DNA of 64,000 nucleotides from Bryobacteraceae bacterium (GCA_019748195.1 JAIEPW010000002.1:1-64000); one strand, 5' to 3'. Shown: positions 53,247 through 61,594, numbered from the stretch's first letter. Program-made: numbers and translations. The notes: generated by a model not told the origin, from the sequence alone.

Positions 53247-53630
53247 ATGCTGTCTGGATTCAAAGACTTCGTGATGCGCGGCAACGTGATCGACCTTGCC
53301 GTCGGCGTGATCATTGGCGCCGCGTTTGGCGGCATTGTCGATTCCATGGTCAAGGACCTGATCACTCCTATCATTGGAATGGTCGCTGGCCAGCCGGATT
53401 TCTCCGCCTACAAGATCGGCGTGATTAATATCGGCAACTTCCTCAACGCCGTGATCGCCTTCCTGCTGAAAGCGGCGGGGTTATACTTCCTGATCGTGGT
53501 GCCTTTCAACCGCTTCGCCGCCCGGATGGCGACGGCGCCGCCGCCTCCCGCGCCGCCCAGCCAGAGTGAAGTTCTGCTGGCGGACATCCGGGATTTGCTG
53601 CGCAAGAATGCCTCCGCGGCCAAGGCCTGA
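53247..53630 (+). CDS. mscL: large-conductance mechanosensitive channel
   Basis: The 127-residue protein has the MscL pore helix GFKDFVMRGNVIDLAVGVIIGAAFGGIVDSMVKDLITPIIGMVAG, a second transmembrane helix (FLNAVIAFLLKAAGLYFLIVVPFNRF) and a C-terminal cytoplasmic helix rich in Ala/Pro and basic residues. It opens at near-lytic membrane tension. Length is normal. GGAGGAC precedes the ATG. It is followed by a GC-rich hairpin and the convergent aceA gene. Confidence 0.93.
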   Translation: MLSGFKDFVMRGNVIDLAVGVIIGAAFGGIVDSMVKDLITPIIGMVAGQPDFSAYKIGVINIGNFLNAVIAFLLKAAGLYFLIVVPFNRFAARMATAPPPPAPPSQSEVLLADIRDLLRKNASAAKA

Positions 53631-53652
53631 GTACTCGCGGCGACGCGTTTCC

Positions 53653-53678
53653 GCGGCCCTCTCCAGCCGGAGGGCCGC
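53653..53678. terminator. GC-rich hairpin between mscL and aceA
   Basis: GCGGCCCTC pairs perfectly with GAGGGCCGC around TCCAGCCG, 23 bases past the mscL stop and 13 bases beyond the aceA stop on the opposite strand. With no long T-run it may serve both convergent genes. Confidence 0.55.
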
Positions 53679-53690
53679 CCGCCGAATGAC

Positions 53691-54962
53691 TCAATGGAAC
53701 TGTTCTTCCTCGGTGGAGCCCGCCAGCGCGGTTGTCGACGAGCAGCCTTGCGCCACCGCCTGCGCCACCTGGTCGAAATACCCTGTGCCCACGAAACGCT
53801 GGTGCTTCACCGCTCCGTAGCCGAAGCGATCCTGCCGGTCGAACTCCTGATCCTGCAGCCGCGCGTATGCGGACATCCCCTGCTCGGCGTACTCGCGCGC
53901 CAGGTCGAACATCGACAAGTTCAGCGCATGGAACCCCGCCAGCGTCACGAATTGGAACTTGTAGCCCATGGATCCCAACTCGCGCTGGAACTTCGCGATC
54001 GACGCGTCATCCAGCTTCTTTCGCCAGTGGAAGCTCGGGCTGCAGTTGTAGGCCAGCATCTTGCCGGGAAACTTCCCGTGAATCGCCTCGGCAAACCGCC
54101 GCGCTTCGTCGATACTCGGCTCGGAAGTCTCACACCAGATCAAATCGGCGTAGGGAGCGTACGCCAGCCCCCGCGCGATGGCCGCGTCCAGTCCGCCGCG
54201 GAAGCGGAAGAATCCCTCCATAGTCCGCTCGCCGGTCAGAAATGGGCGATCCCGTTCGTCGATATCGCTCAGCAGCAGCCCCGCCGAGTTCGCGTCCGTT
54301 CTCGCCACCAGCAGCGTGGGAACGCCGCATATGTCGGCCGCCAGCCGCGCGGAAACCAGCTTCTGAATGAACTCCGAGGCCGGCACCACCACCTTGCCGC
54401 CCATGTGACCGCACTTCTTGGCGGAGGAAAGCTGATCCTCGAAGTGGACCCCGGAGGCGCCCGCTTCGATCATCGCCTTCATCAGTTCAAAAGCGTTCAG
54501 ATTGCCGCCGAAACCCGCCTCCGCGTCGGCGACGATGGGCGCGAACCAATATGTCCCATTCTTGCCTTCCGCATGAAGAATTTGATCTGCCCGCATCAGG
54601 GCGTTGTTGATTGCTCGCACCACGTTCGGAACGCTGTTCACCGGGTATAGCGATTGGTCTGGATACATTTGCCCGGCGAGGTTGGCGTCGCCTGCCACCT
54701 GCCACCCGGAGAGATAGATCGCCTTCAACCCGGCTTGTACCTGCTGGACCGCCTGGTTCCCCGTCAAGGCCCCCAAAGCCGCCACATAATTCTCGCTTTG
54801 CAGCAGATTCCAAAGGCGTTCTGAACCCACTCGCGCCAAAGTGTATTCGATCTGCAGGGACCCGCGCAGCCGCGCGACGTCCTCCGGCGTGTACGGCCTT
54901 TCGATCCCGTTCCAGCGGGGGCTGTTGCTCCACTCCCGCGACATTTCGGTCACACCTTTCAT
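53691..54962 (-). CDS. aceA: isocitrate lyase
   Basis: The 423-residue enzyme cleaves isocitrate to glyoxylate and succinate, the first step of the glyoxylate shunt. The active-site loop KKCGHMGGK lies in [17 protein letters not shown], and further blocks are [29 protein letters not shown]-like [61 protein letters not shown] and [29 protein letters not shown]. Length fits the short bacterial form. GGAGGAAAGC precedes ATG 54962. It is divergent from aceB. Confidence 0.95.
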   Translation of the reverse strand: MKGVTEMSREWSNSPRWNGIERPYTPEDVARLRGSLQIEYTLARVGSERLWNLLQSENYVAALGALTGNQAVQQVQAGLKAIYLSGWQVAGDANLAGQMYPDQSLYPVNSVPNVVRAINNALMRADQILHAEGKNGTYWFAPIVADAEAGFGGNLNAFELMKAMIEAGASGVHFEDQLSSAKKCGHMGGKVVVPASEFIQKLVSARLAADICGVPTLLVARTDANSAGLLLSDIDERDRPFLTGERTMEGFFRFRGGLDAAIARGLAYAPYADLIWCETSEPSIDEARRFAEAIHGKFPGKMLAYNCSPSFHWRKKLDDASIAKFQRELGSMGYKFQFVTLAGFHALNLSMFDLAREYAEQGMSAYARLQDQEFDRQDRFGYGAVKHQRFVGTGYFDQVAQAVAQGCSSTTALAGSTEEEQFH

Positions 54963-55040
54963 GCTTTCCTCCGGTTGAGGTCCGAACGCGTCGGCCTAAC
55001 GCCAGTAAAGGCGAATCGACGAGTGATTGCAAACATGCTA

Positions 55041-55053
55041 GGTCATTTTGGAC
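55041..55053. promoter_or_regulatory. operator-like site 1 (aceA-aceB intergenic)
   Basis: GGTCATTTTGGAC is a 13-base site that resembles the palindrome GTCCAAnTTGGAC in its right half. A nearly matching site 3 follows 98 bases on, with flanks CTAGGTCA and GGACGA in common. Confidence 0.5.
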
Positions 55054-55121
55054 GACGTGACGCCGCGACCCGGCCGAAAAGTACCTATGAATCTGTCTAG
55101 TACTTCGCTCCCGACAGGACA

Positions 55122-55134
55122 GTCCAAGTTGGAC
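55122..55134. promoter_or_regulatory. operator-like site 2: perfect palindrome GTCCAAGTTGGAC
   Basis: This exact 13-base inverted repeat lies near the middle of the 248-base divergent region between aceA and aceB. It is the best candidate for a regulator binding site. Confidence 0.6.
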
Positions 55135-55138
55135 GCTA

Positions 55139-55151
55139 GGTCAAAACGGAC
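55139..55151. promoter_or_regulatory. operator-like site 3 (aceA-aceB intergenic)
   Basis: GGTCAAAACGGAC shares the GGTCA and GGAC ends of site 1 and the flanks CTA and GA. Its start lies 17 bases after that of site 2, consistent with two dimers on one DNA face. Confidence 0.5.
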
Positions 55152-55210
55152 GAGTAGGCGTGACTTGGCGGAAACTTTCTAATAGAGTGTGTGACAAGGA
55201 GATGTCTGCA

Positions 55211-56809
55211 ATGGCCGTCTACGTCGCCCCCGTCGAGCCAGTTCGAATCTCGGGGCACTGCCCCATTCTGCAACCCACGGTCTTGACGCCGGAGGCGGTT
55301 CGCTTTGTCGAAGCGTTGGCTCGCAATTTCGAGGAACGCCGCCGGGACCTCCTGCGAAAACGGGTGGAGCGGCAGGCTCGCGTGAATGCCGGCGAGCTGC
55401 CCGATTTCCTGCCCGAAACCGCCTCCATCCGGGAATCGGAGTGGACCGTCGCGCCCATTCCGCCGGACTTGCAGGATCGCCGCGTTGAGATTACCGGGCC
55501 GGTGGATCGCAAGATGGTGATCAATGCCCTGAACTCGGGCGCGAACGTCTTCATGGCTGACTTCGAGGACGCGAACTCGCCTACCTGGGACAACGCCATC
55601 GAAGGACAAGTGAACCTGCGCGACGCGGTGAACCGCACCATCGAGTACACCAGCCCGGAGGGCAAGCGCTACAAGCTGAACGATAAAGTCGCCGTGCTCT
55701 TCGTGCGGCCGCGCGGCTGGCACATGGTGGAGAAGCACTTCTACGTGGACGGGCAGCCGATTTCCGCTTCTTTGTTCGACTTCGGGCTGTTCTTCTTTCA
55801 CAACGCCAAAAACCAGATCGCCCGGGGCGCCGGCCCGTACTTCTACCTGCCCAAGATGGAGAGCCATCTGGAAGCGCGGCTGTGGAATGACGTGTTCCAC
55901 TTCGCGCAGGACTATATCGGAATTCCGCGCGGCTCCATCCGCGCCACCGTGCTGATCGAAACGATCTTCGCCGCCTTCGAGATGCACGAGATCCTGTGGG
56001 AACTCCGCGATCATTCCGCCGGGCTGAACTGCGGGCGCTGGGATTACATCTTCAGCTTCATCAAGAAGCTCGGCGGTAATCCCGCGTTCATCCTCCCCAA
56101 TCGCGCCCAGGTGACCATGGATCGCGACTTCCTGAATGCATACGTGCAGCTTCTGATCCAGACCTGCCACAAGCGCAATATTCACGCCATGGGCGGCATG
56201 GCGGCGCAGATCCCGATCAAGAACGACCCGGAAGCGAACGAAAAGGCCATAGACAAAGTCCGGCAGGACAAGCTGCGCGAGGTTCAGGCGGGGCATGACG
56301 GCACCTGGGTGGCGCATCCGGGGCTCGTCGGGCTCGCCAAAGCCGTGTTCGACGCCTTCATGCAGGGGCCTAACCAGATTCATCGCAAGCGAGAGGACGT
56401 GCGGATCACCCGCGACGACCTGTTGAAGGTGCATGCCGGAACCATTACCGAGGATGGCTTGCGCCTGAACATCAACGTCGGCATCCAATACCTGGAATCC
56501 TGGCTGCTGGGCAACGGCTGCGTTCCGATTTACAACCTGATGGAGGACGCCGCCACCGCCGAGATCTGCCGCGCGCAAGTATGGCAGTGGCTCCGCCACA
56601 AAGCCCGGCTGGACGACGGCCGCGTGGTGACCCCGGAACTCGTGCGGCAGCTCGCCGATGAGGAATTCGACCGCATCCTGAACCAGACCTCGCCCGAAAA
56701 GTTCACGTGCCGCCGATTCGCGGAAGCCGAGGAACTGTTCGAGGAGATCGCCACCGCGCCGCAGTTTCCCGACTTCCTGACGCTGGAAGCGTACGAGAGA
56801 ATCGATTAG
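55211..56809 (+). CDS. aceB: malate synthase A
   Basis: The 532-residue enzyme condenses glyoxylate with acetyl-CoA to malate, completing the glyoxylate shunt with aceA. Motifs are [89 protein letters not shown] and [12 protein letters not shown], with TWVAHPGLV and [13 protein letters not shown] in the C-terminal half, all typical of the A form. ATG 55211 lies nine bases after AAGGAG; an ATG at 55202 would sit on that element. Confidence 0.95.
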   Translation: MAVYVAPVEPVRISGHCPILQPTVLTPEAVRFVEALARNFEERRRDLLRKRVERQARVNAGELPDFLPETASIRESEWTVAPIPPDLQDRRVEITGPVDRKMVINALNSGANVFMADFEDANSPTWDNAIEGQVNLRDAVNRTIEYTSPEGKRYKLNDKVAVLFVRPRGWHMVEKHFYVDGQPISASLFDFGLFFFHNAKNQIARGAGPYFYLPKMESHLEARLWNDVFHFAQDYIGIPRGSIRATVLIETIFAAFEMHEILWELRDHSAGLNCGRWDYIFSFIKKLGGNPAFILPNRAQVTMDRDFLNAYVQLLIQTCHKRNIHAMGGMAAQIPIKNDPEANEKAIDKVRQDKLREVQAGHDGTWVAHPGLVGLAKAVFDAFMQGPNQIHRKREDVRITRDDLLKVHAGTITEDGLRLNINVGIQYLESWLLGNGCVPIYNLMEDAATAEICRAQVWQWLRHKARLDDGRVVTPELVRQLADEEFDRILNQTSPEKFTCRRFAEAEELFEEIATAPQFPDFLTLEAYERID

Positions 56810-56831
56810 CTACGCTTCGTTATCATCGGAT

Positions 56832-58463
56832 TTGAAGCAGATTCCCGAAGAGCTGCTGGCGAGCTTGCGCGAGGAAATCGCGCACCGGCGTATTTCCACC
56901 GGCATCCGGCGATTGGAGTCCGCCCGACCGCTTCTCGAAACGCTGAATGCTTCCCAGCCCCGCGCCGCGGCCTTGCTCGGCTATGTCGCGCAGTGGATCG
57001 ACATCGGGTTCGCAAACCCTGCCTACCTCGCGGAACTGGTGGGGAATTTTCCCGCCGCCGGACGCGGGAACCTGCCCCTAGCCGACTACGCCCACCTCAG
57101 GATGGCGGAGGGCCTGCTGGCCAACTATCGCGACGAAAACGAGCGCGCCATCGAGCACTTCCGGTTCGTGCTTTCGATCGCCGGCGAGTTTCCGGACCGC
57201 GGCACGCTGGCCGTGGCCCATTTCTGGATCGGCCGCTGCCATCGCAAGGAAGGCCGTTATGACGAATCCTACCGCTCCACTCAGGCAGCCGTCGAGATCG
57301 CCCGGTCGCTGAACTATCCCCGAATGGCCGCCGTGATGAGCGTGCTCGAGAGCTGGATCAACTTTCAGAAGGGCCGTCACGGGGAGGCGATCCGTATCCT
57401 GCGGGAAGCGCAGAGCGCGCTGGCGGGAACGGACGACTATATCGTGCTCGGCAACATCCACTCCGCCTATGGGCGCATCGCGCGCCGGGAAGGGAAGTAT
57501 GACCAGGCGATGGAGCATTGCGGCCTGGCGATTGCCCAGTACCAGCGCCGGGATCCGCAACACCCCAGCCTGGGGCGCGTGCTCGCCAACATGGCTTTTG
57601 TCGAGCGCCTGTGCGCCCAGCAACTGCGCCGCAAGATCGATCGCGACGTCGCCCGCCGCAAGCATGAGCAGCGGGCCGCCGATCAGGCCCGGATGGAAGA
57701 GCTGCAGCGGAGCGCGTTCGGCCACCTCGATCAGTCCTTCGAGATCTTTCACGCCAACCGGCACCGCCGCGGCGAAGGCAACGTATACACCATCCGCGGG
57801 GCCCTGCATCTGGATCGCGGCGAACTCGACAAAGCCGAGGAAGCCGGCCGCCTGGCCTACGAACTCGGAGACGAAAAGCGGGATCGCATCCTGATGGCCC
57901 GCGGGCGCATTCTGCAATGCATGGTGGAAAACGCCAAGGTGGAGGAGGGGATCGTGGACCAGAGCCCCGACCAGCATGCGCGGCTCGCGTTTCAGTACGC
58001 GATGGAAGCGCTCGAATCCGCGCGGCTCACCGAGAATCAGCGCCTGCTGGCGCGAGCCTACATCTGGCAGGGCCTCACGCTCTGCAACGACCTGTTCTAC
58101 AATCCCGACGCCGCCCGCGATTGCTGCGACAAGGCCGCCGCCCTGGTAAAGCCCGAGGCTCACGATTACCTGTGGGACGACCTGCAAGCCCTCCGCGCGC
58201 GCATGACCGGCGAAGGCGCCGTCGATCGTAAGCTGCGCGAATGGTCGCAGGGGCAGGTCCACGGCCGGACCTTCCAGCAGGTGGAGGAAGAGTTCGCCGA
58301 ACTGGTCATTCCCAAGGTGTGGGAGCGCGAAGAGCGCAAGATCTCGCGCGTGGCCGAGAAGCTCTCCATGTCGCCCAAAAAAGTACGCCGGATTTTGTCG
58401 CACCTGGGCCTGCTTGACGGAACACGCGATGCCGAAGCGGAGGAAAAGGAAGGCTCCGACTGA
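56832..58463 (+). CDS. TPR protein with C-terminal helix-turn-helix, likely regulator
   Basis: The 543-residue protein has helical TPR-type repeats over most of its length (LADYAHLRMAEGLLANYRDENERAIEHFRFVLSIAGEF, LGNIHSAYGRIARREGKYDQAMEHC, ALHLDRGELDKAEEAGRLAYELGDE). A C-terminal Fis-like segment is VEEEFAELVIPKVWEREERKISRVAEKLSMSPKKVRRILSHLGLL, near residues 475-520. Proteins with TPR arrays fused to a DNA-binding tail often sense peptides or metabolites. It sits 22 bases after aceB in the same direction, so control of the glyoxylate genes is plausible. TTG 56832 is the start; TATCAT lies five bases upstream. Confidence 0.75.
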   Translation: MKQIPEELLASLREEIAHRRISTGIRRLESARPLLETLNASQPRAAALLGYVAQWIDIGFANPAYLAELVGNFPAAGRGNLPLADYAHLRMAEGLLANYRDENERAIEHFRFVLSIAGEFPDRGTLAVAHFWIGRCHRKEGRYDESYRSTQAAVEIARSLNYPRMAAVMSVLESWINFQKGRHGEAIRILREAQSALAGTDDYIVLGNIHSAYGRIARREGKYDQAMEHCGLAIAQYQRRDPQHPSLGRVLANMAFVERLCAQQLRRKIDRDVARRKHEQRAADQARMEELQRSAFGHLDQSFEIFHANRHRRGEGNVYTIRGALHLDRGELDKAEEAGRLAYELGDEKRDRILMARGRILQCMVENAKVEEGIVDQSPDQHARLAFQYAMEALESARLTENQRLLARAYIWQGLTLCNDLFYNPDAARDCCDKAAALVKPEAHDYLWDDLQALRARMTGEGAVDRKLREWSQGQVHGRTFQQVEEEFAELVIPKVWEREERKISRVAEKLSMSPKKVRRILSHLGLLDGTRDAEAEEKEGSD

Positions 58464-58505
58464 AACTGCCCGCGGATTGGGGCTTACAATGAAAATGGCT
58501 ATTGC

Positions 58506-59111
58506 ATGCGCTCACTTCTGTTACTCCTCGCACTCCTGCTGGCTTCCTGTTCGGAAGCCCCCAAGAAAGAAGCGGTGAAGGAACCGGAGAAGCCGGCCGC
58601 TCCCGTAACGGGCCGTCAGGCCTTCCAGTACCTGTATCCGGCTGCCCGCATCTGGGCGCAGGACGCGGCGCCCATTCAGGGCCGCAGCATCCGGATCGGC
58701 GACGTTCCCGAGGAGCCGGGCAAGGCGGGCGCCTGGGAGTTCACTTTCGCCTCCACCGCCAAGGGACGCATTAAGAGCTGGACTTACTCGGTCACCGACG
58801 CCCAGGGGAATCTGCACAAGGGAACGTTCGCCGGGCAGGAGGCGAGCTTCTCGGGAACCGTCGGCCAGGCCCGGCCGTTCCTACTCGCCGCCCTTCGCCA
58901 CGATTCCGACGAAGCCTATCAAGTTGCCGTAAAGGAAAGCGAGGCGGAGCTCAAGAAGCTCGGCGAAAGGCCCGTGTTATTCCTGTTGGAGCTCACCACG
59001 CGTTTTCCGAACCCGGCGTGGCGGGTGATTTGGGGCGAGTCGCTGTCCACCAGCGAGTATTCCGTCTTCGTGGACGCATCCACCGGACAGATGCTGCAGA
59101 AGGTGAAGTAG
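58506..59111 (+). CDS. hypothetical lipoprotein
   Basis: The 201-residue protein has a signal peptide with lipobox (MRSLLLLLALLLASC, Cys at residue 15) and a short charged linker (KKEAVKEPEKPAAPVT). A mixed alpha/beta domain follows (FQYLYPAARIWAQDAAPIQGRSI, GAWEFTFASTAKGRIKSWTYSV, FLLAALRHDSDEAYQVAVKESEAELKKLGERPVLFLLELTTRF, YSVFVDASTGQMLQKVK). The end VDASTGQMLQKV resembles the PepSY-type tail found in secreted inhibitors. It is probably anchored to the outer membrane. TACAAT lies 15 bases before ATG 58506. Confidence 0.78.
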   Translation: MRSLLLLLALLLASCSEAPKKEAVKEPEKPAAPVTGRQAFQYLYPAARIWAQDAAPIQGRSIRIGDVPEEPGKAGAWEFTFASTAKGRIKSWTYSVTDAQGNLHKGTFAGQEASFSGTVGQARPFLLAALRHDSDEAYQVAVKESEAELKKLGERPVLFLLELTTRFPNPAWRVIWGESLSTSEYSVFVDASTGQMLQKVK

Positions 59112-59227
59112 CCGTCGCTGTTTGTTCGGTTCTCCCCACACCGGCTTCTTCAGGGTGGGAACCGCGGAAGGCGATATGTCCCGGCCCCACGCACTGGCGG
59201 CAGGAAGCAACCCCGGCCCCGGTGAGC

Positions 59228-59680
59228 TTAAGGTTCGAAGACAGCCTTGGAAGTTGCCGCCAGGGCCGGCGGACACTTCGGCGATTTGTGAATCGCCGGC
59301 CAGACGTCCCGCAAAATGTCATAGATATTGTTGGAAAGCGGAAGGATCATCCAGGATGTCTCGGGGGCATAGGCGGGCTGGTTGCCCGGAATCGGGCTGA
59401 CCTTGCCGTCCTGCGTGCCGCCGCGGGCCTTTTGATGAGTCTTGATCGCGATGGTCAGGGGATCGTTCGGGGCGCCGTTATAGGGCGCACCCGGCACCAC
59501 TGCCAATGACGTCGCCTTCTCTTCGGCCGTCAGGTTGGTCTTCGGGTTGCGCGCGCGGCAATAGTATCCTAGTTGAACCAGTTGAACGTCGTCGGCTTGA
59601 TTGGGGCAGCCGGGACCGACGTGCGAAGTCACATTCCAAGAGAACCGTCCGCTGGGACTGAACAACACTCCTCGAGCCAT
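59228..59680 (-). CDS. hypothetical protein, leaderless-type start
   Basis: The 150-residue protein starts MARGVLFSPSGRFSWNVTSHVGPGCPNQADDVQLVQLGYYCRA and continues NDPLTIAIKTHQKARGGTQDGKVSPIP and ETSWMILPLSNNIYDILRDVWPAI. It has no signal or membrane segment. The ordered opening and periodic features hint at a small secreted-effector or structural protein, but I recognise no family. I chose ATG 59680 because TATAAT ends six bases upstream; a much longer frame extends to 60271 but opposes the ECF sigma gene and lacks support. Confidence 0.6.
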   Translation of the reverse strand: MARGVLFSPSGRFSWNVTSHVGPGCPNQADDVQLVQLGYYCRARNPKTNLTAEEKATSLAVVPGAPYNGAPNDPLTIAIKTHQKARGGTQDGKVSPIPGNQPAYAPETSWMILPLSNNIYDILRDVWPAIHKSPKCPPALAATSKAVFEP

Positions 59681-59686
59681 TGGGAG

Positions 59687-59692
59687 ATTATA
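59687..59692 (-). promoter_or_regulatory. -10-like box TATAAT before the 59680 gene
   Basis: TATAAT on the minus strand ends six bases before the ATG at 59680, the tightest spacing among the perfect TATAAT boxes. Confidence 0.55.
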
Positions 59693-59788
59693 CACGCCCG
59701 AGTGCAGGCCTACATGCCGCGCCGCCGGCGCACCTGAGCCGGGGGGGCGGCGCCAATCGAAAGAATTCCTGTAACGAACCGGCCGCCC

Positions 59789-60307
59789 ATGCATAATCTT
59801 GACGTGAGCTTGCCCGCGGTCACGTTCCATGAGGTTTACGAAGCCCACGGCCGCGAAGTCTACCGGTTTGCTCTCTATCTGGCCGGCGACGCCGCCAGGG
59901 CCGAGGACCTGACGGCCGAGGCTTTTCTGCGGGTGTGGGCCTCGCCCGCGCCCGCGCAACTGAAGACCATCAAGAGTTATCTGCTTGCGATCGTGAGGAA
60001 TTTGTACGTCCAAGCGTGGCGGCGAGAGAGGCGTGAGACCGCGCTCACGGAGGTCCCGGCTCCGGCGGATTGCCGCGATGAGGTCTTGGACTACGAGGCG
60101 GAACTCCGCAGGGTTCTCGATGGTCTGCAGCAACTGGACCCGGTGGAACGCGCGGCGGTGCTTCTGCGGGGCGAGAACGGCATGGACTACGAGGAGATCG
60201 CGCGGACGCTGGAAATTACCCCGGTCGCGGCGCGCGTCAAAGTCCATCGCGCCCGGCTGAAACTCATGCAAGCCCGGAAAGGAAAACTAGTCCATGACCG
60301 TTACTAA
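59789..60307 (+). CDS. ECF-type sigma factor
   Basis: The 172-residue protein has an ECF sigma region 2 (VTFHEVYEAHGREVYRFALYLAGDAARAEDLTAEAFLRVWAS) and region 4 (LQQLDPVERAAVLLRGENGMDYEEIARTLEITPVAARVKVHRARLKLMQARK), with the linker QLKTIKSYLLAIVRNLYVQAWRRERR. It should redirect RNA polymerase to a small regulon. The next gene overlaps it by 14 bases and is probably its anti-sigma factor. A nearby alternative GTG at residue 6 follows the CATAAT-like pattern by six bases. Confidence 0.9.
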   Translation: MHNLDVSLPAVTFHEVYEAHGREVYRFALYLAGDAARAEDLTAEAFLRVWASPAPAQLKTIKSYLLAIVRNLYVQAWRRERRETALTEVPAPADCRDEVLDYEAELRRVLDGLQQLDPVERAAVLLRGENGMDYEEIARTLEITPVAARVKVHRARLKLMQARKGKLVHDRY

Positions 60308-60872
60308 TAACGTGGTGCGCGATCTGATGCCGCTCTACCTGGCCGGAGAAGTCAGCGAGGACACTCGCCGGCTGGTCGAGGAGTACCTGCGGGTCCACCC
60401 CGAGGAACTGGCCGACGCCGGTACCCTGGCGTTGCCGCAGGCCGACCCGCCGCCCGCTTTGGAAATGGCCAGCCTGGAGAGGACGCGCAGGCTGCTAAGC
60501 CTGCGTTCGCTGACGCTCGCCGGGGCGCTGGCGATGTCGTATGCCGTCTTTTCCTTCCGGTTCGACGATGACGGGCTGAGTTTTGTTTTCTACCGGGACC
60601 TGCCGGCGGCCACCTGGGTTCTGCTGGCGGCGGCGGCGTGCGTGTGGGTTGCGTTCCTGGTGTTGCATCGCCGCTGGTTCGCCACCGGACTGGCCGGCAA
60701 CACCCCGACCGCCAAGGGTACCTGGATGTTGATTGGAGCGCTCGCCATGTTGCCGTACGCGTTCGTGACCAGCTACCGCTTCGGGCTGGACGATGTCCGG
60801 ACCTTGTGCGTGGTGGGGGCGTTTGCCGGCCTGGCGATCCGGCAGGCGCTGCATCACGGCTTGGCGCCGTAG
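60294..60872 (+). CDS. probable membrane-bound anti-sigma factor
   Basis: The 192-residue protein starts VTNNVVRDLMPLYLAGEVSEDTRRLVEEYLRVHPEELADA, which resembles the N-terminal zinc-finger anti-sigma domain, but the Cys and His ligands of the HxxxCxxC motif are missing. Several hydrophobic helices follow (SLTLAGALAMSYAVF, AATWVLLAAAACVWVAFLVL, GTWMLIGALAMLPYAFVTSY, LCVVGAFAGLAIRQAL). The overlap with the ECF gene and this layout point to a membrane anchor that binds the sigma factor. Loss of zinc ligands suggests zinc-independent binding or a decayed domain. Confidence 0.78.
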   Translation: MTVTNNVVRDLMPLYLAGEVSEDTRRLVEEYLRVHPEELADAGTLALPQADPPPALEMASLERTRRLLSLRSLTLAGALAMSYAVFSFRFDDDGLSFVFYRDLPAATWVLLAAAACVWVAFLVLHRRWFATGLAGNTPTAKGTWMLIGALAMLPYAFVTSYRFGLDDVRTLCVVGAFAGLAIRQALHHGLAP

Positions 60873-61062
60873 GTACGCGTATCCATCAAGGCGCATTCTG
60901 ACATCGCATGTTGTTCAGTGGCCTAAGCGCGATGAAGTTGCGATCGCCCACAGTCCGCGATCCCGTTCGGATTGCGCAAGCGGCCCTCAGCTAGGTCAAC
61001 GAGCGACATCAGGGCCGTGGCATACAGAACCGGGCCGTCATCATCGGCTGCGCCGCGCAGGC

Positions 61063-61167
61063 CTAAAGGCACTGCCTAGGCAGATCCACTTCGTCTTCGT
61101 GCAACCGATCCACCAGTTGATGCAGCGCTGCTCTCGATCTCATCCCGCAGGCCCTCTCGTTCTCCAT
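61063..61167 (-). pseudogene. short helical remnant, possibly an antitoxin fragment
   Basis: The 34-residue frame reads MENERACGMRSRAALHQLVDRLHEDEVDLPRQCL. The segment LHQLVDRLHEDEVDL resembles the short helical tails of small antitoxin-like proteins in soil bacteria. It has no partner gene and no clear Shine-Dalgarno. It may be a remnant of a larger gene. Confidence 0.25.
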
Positions 61168-61203
61168 TTGTAAGGCCTCGTGTCAGACTGCAAGCCAGGT
61201 GCC

Positions 61204-61232
61204 ATCCGTGCCTGGTGGTGCCAGGCATCGAT
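61204..61232 (+). repeat. REP-like palindrome g
   Basis: Arms ATCCGTGCCTGG and CCAGGCATCGAT (two mismatches) surround the loop TGGTG. A 20-base unit GATCGCCGGATTAGGGCACC repeats in part right after it (61229-61260). It pairs with palindrome h. Confidence 0.82.
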
Positions 61233-61541
61233 CGCCGGATTAGGGCACCGATCGCCGGATTGCCCGCGGGGGAACTGTTTTCATCGCAACGGGCTAGAGC
61301 TGCCGGAGCGCGTACATAAAAGGACCCCCAGTTTGGAGTTGGAACAGGTTTGAAGGGGCGGTTTTGCGGGCGCGGCGAATGCTGAAAACAAACGGGATGT
61401 CGTTCGGGTTGGCTGGCCGATCCGAATGGTGGCCGGTGGCAATGAAAACAGCAGGCAAATCGAGCTGAGCCACTTTTCGACACGGCCGATTTTCGCCCGA
61501 AAGCGCTGCAGGGGAGGGACTTGCCACAGTTTGCGCCGCGG

Positions 61542-61570
61542 ATTGGTGCCTGGTGGTGCCAGGCACCAAC
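61542..61570 (+). repeat. REP-like palindrome h
   Basis: Arms ATTGGTGCCTGG and CCAGGCACCAAC (one mismatch) surround the loop TGGTG. It lies 24 bases downstream of the TPR gene's stop (minus strand) and could end its transcript. Confidence 0.85.
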
Positions 61571-61594
61571 TCCCAGCCACCAACTCCCAAAGCA

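Larger units (their letters stand above)
60873..61594. other. gene-poor stretch with a REP pair and a possible remnant
   Basis: The 722 bases between the anti-sigma gene and the TPR gene hold palindromes g and h, listed separately, and a 34-residue minus-strand frame listed below. The segment between the palindromes contains GCCACTTTTCGA, a 12-base match to the deleted RAYT unit at 13.8 kb, which suggests a third, highly decayed unit. No other gene was seen. Confidence 0.4.

Noticed and set aside
59681-60271. Long minus-strand frame upstream of the 59680 gene
   Set aside because: It is antisense to the clear ECF sigma gene and shows no family features; the close TATAAT favours 59680.
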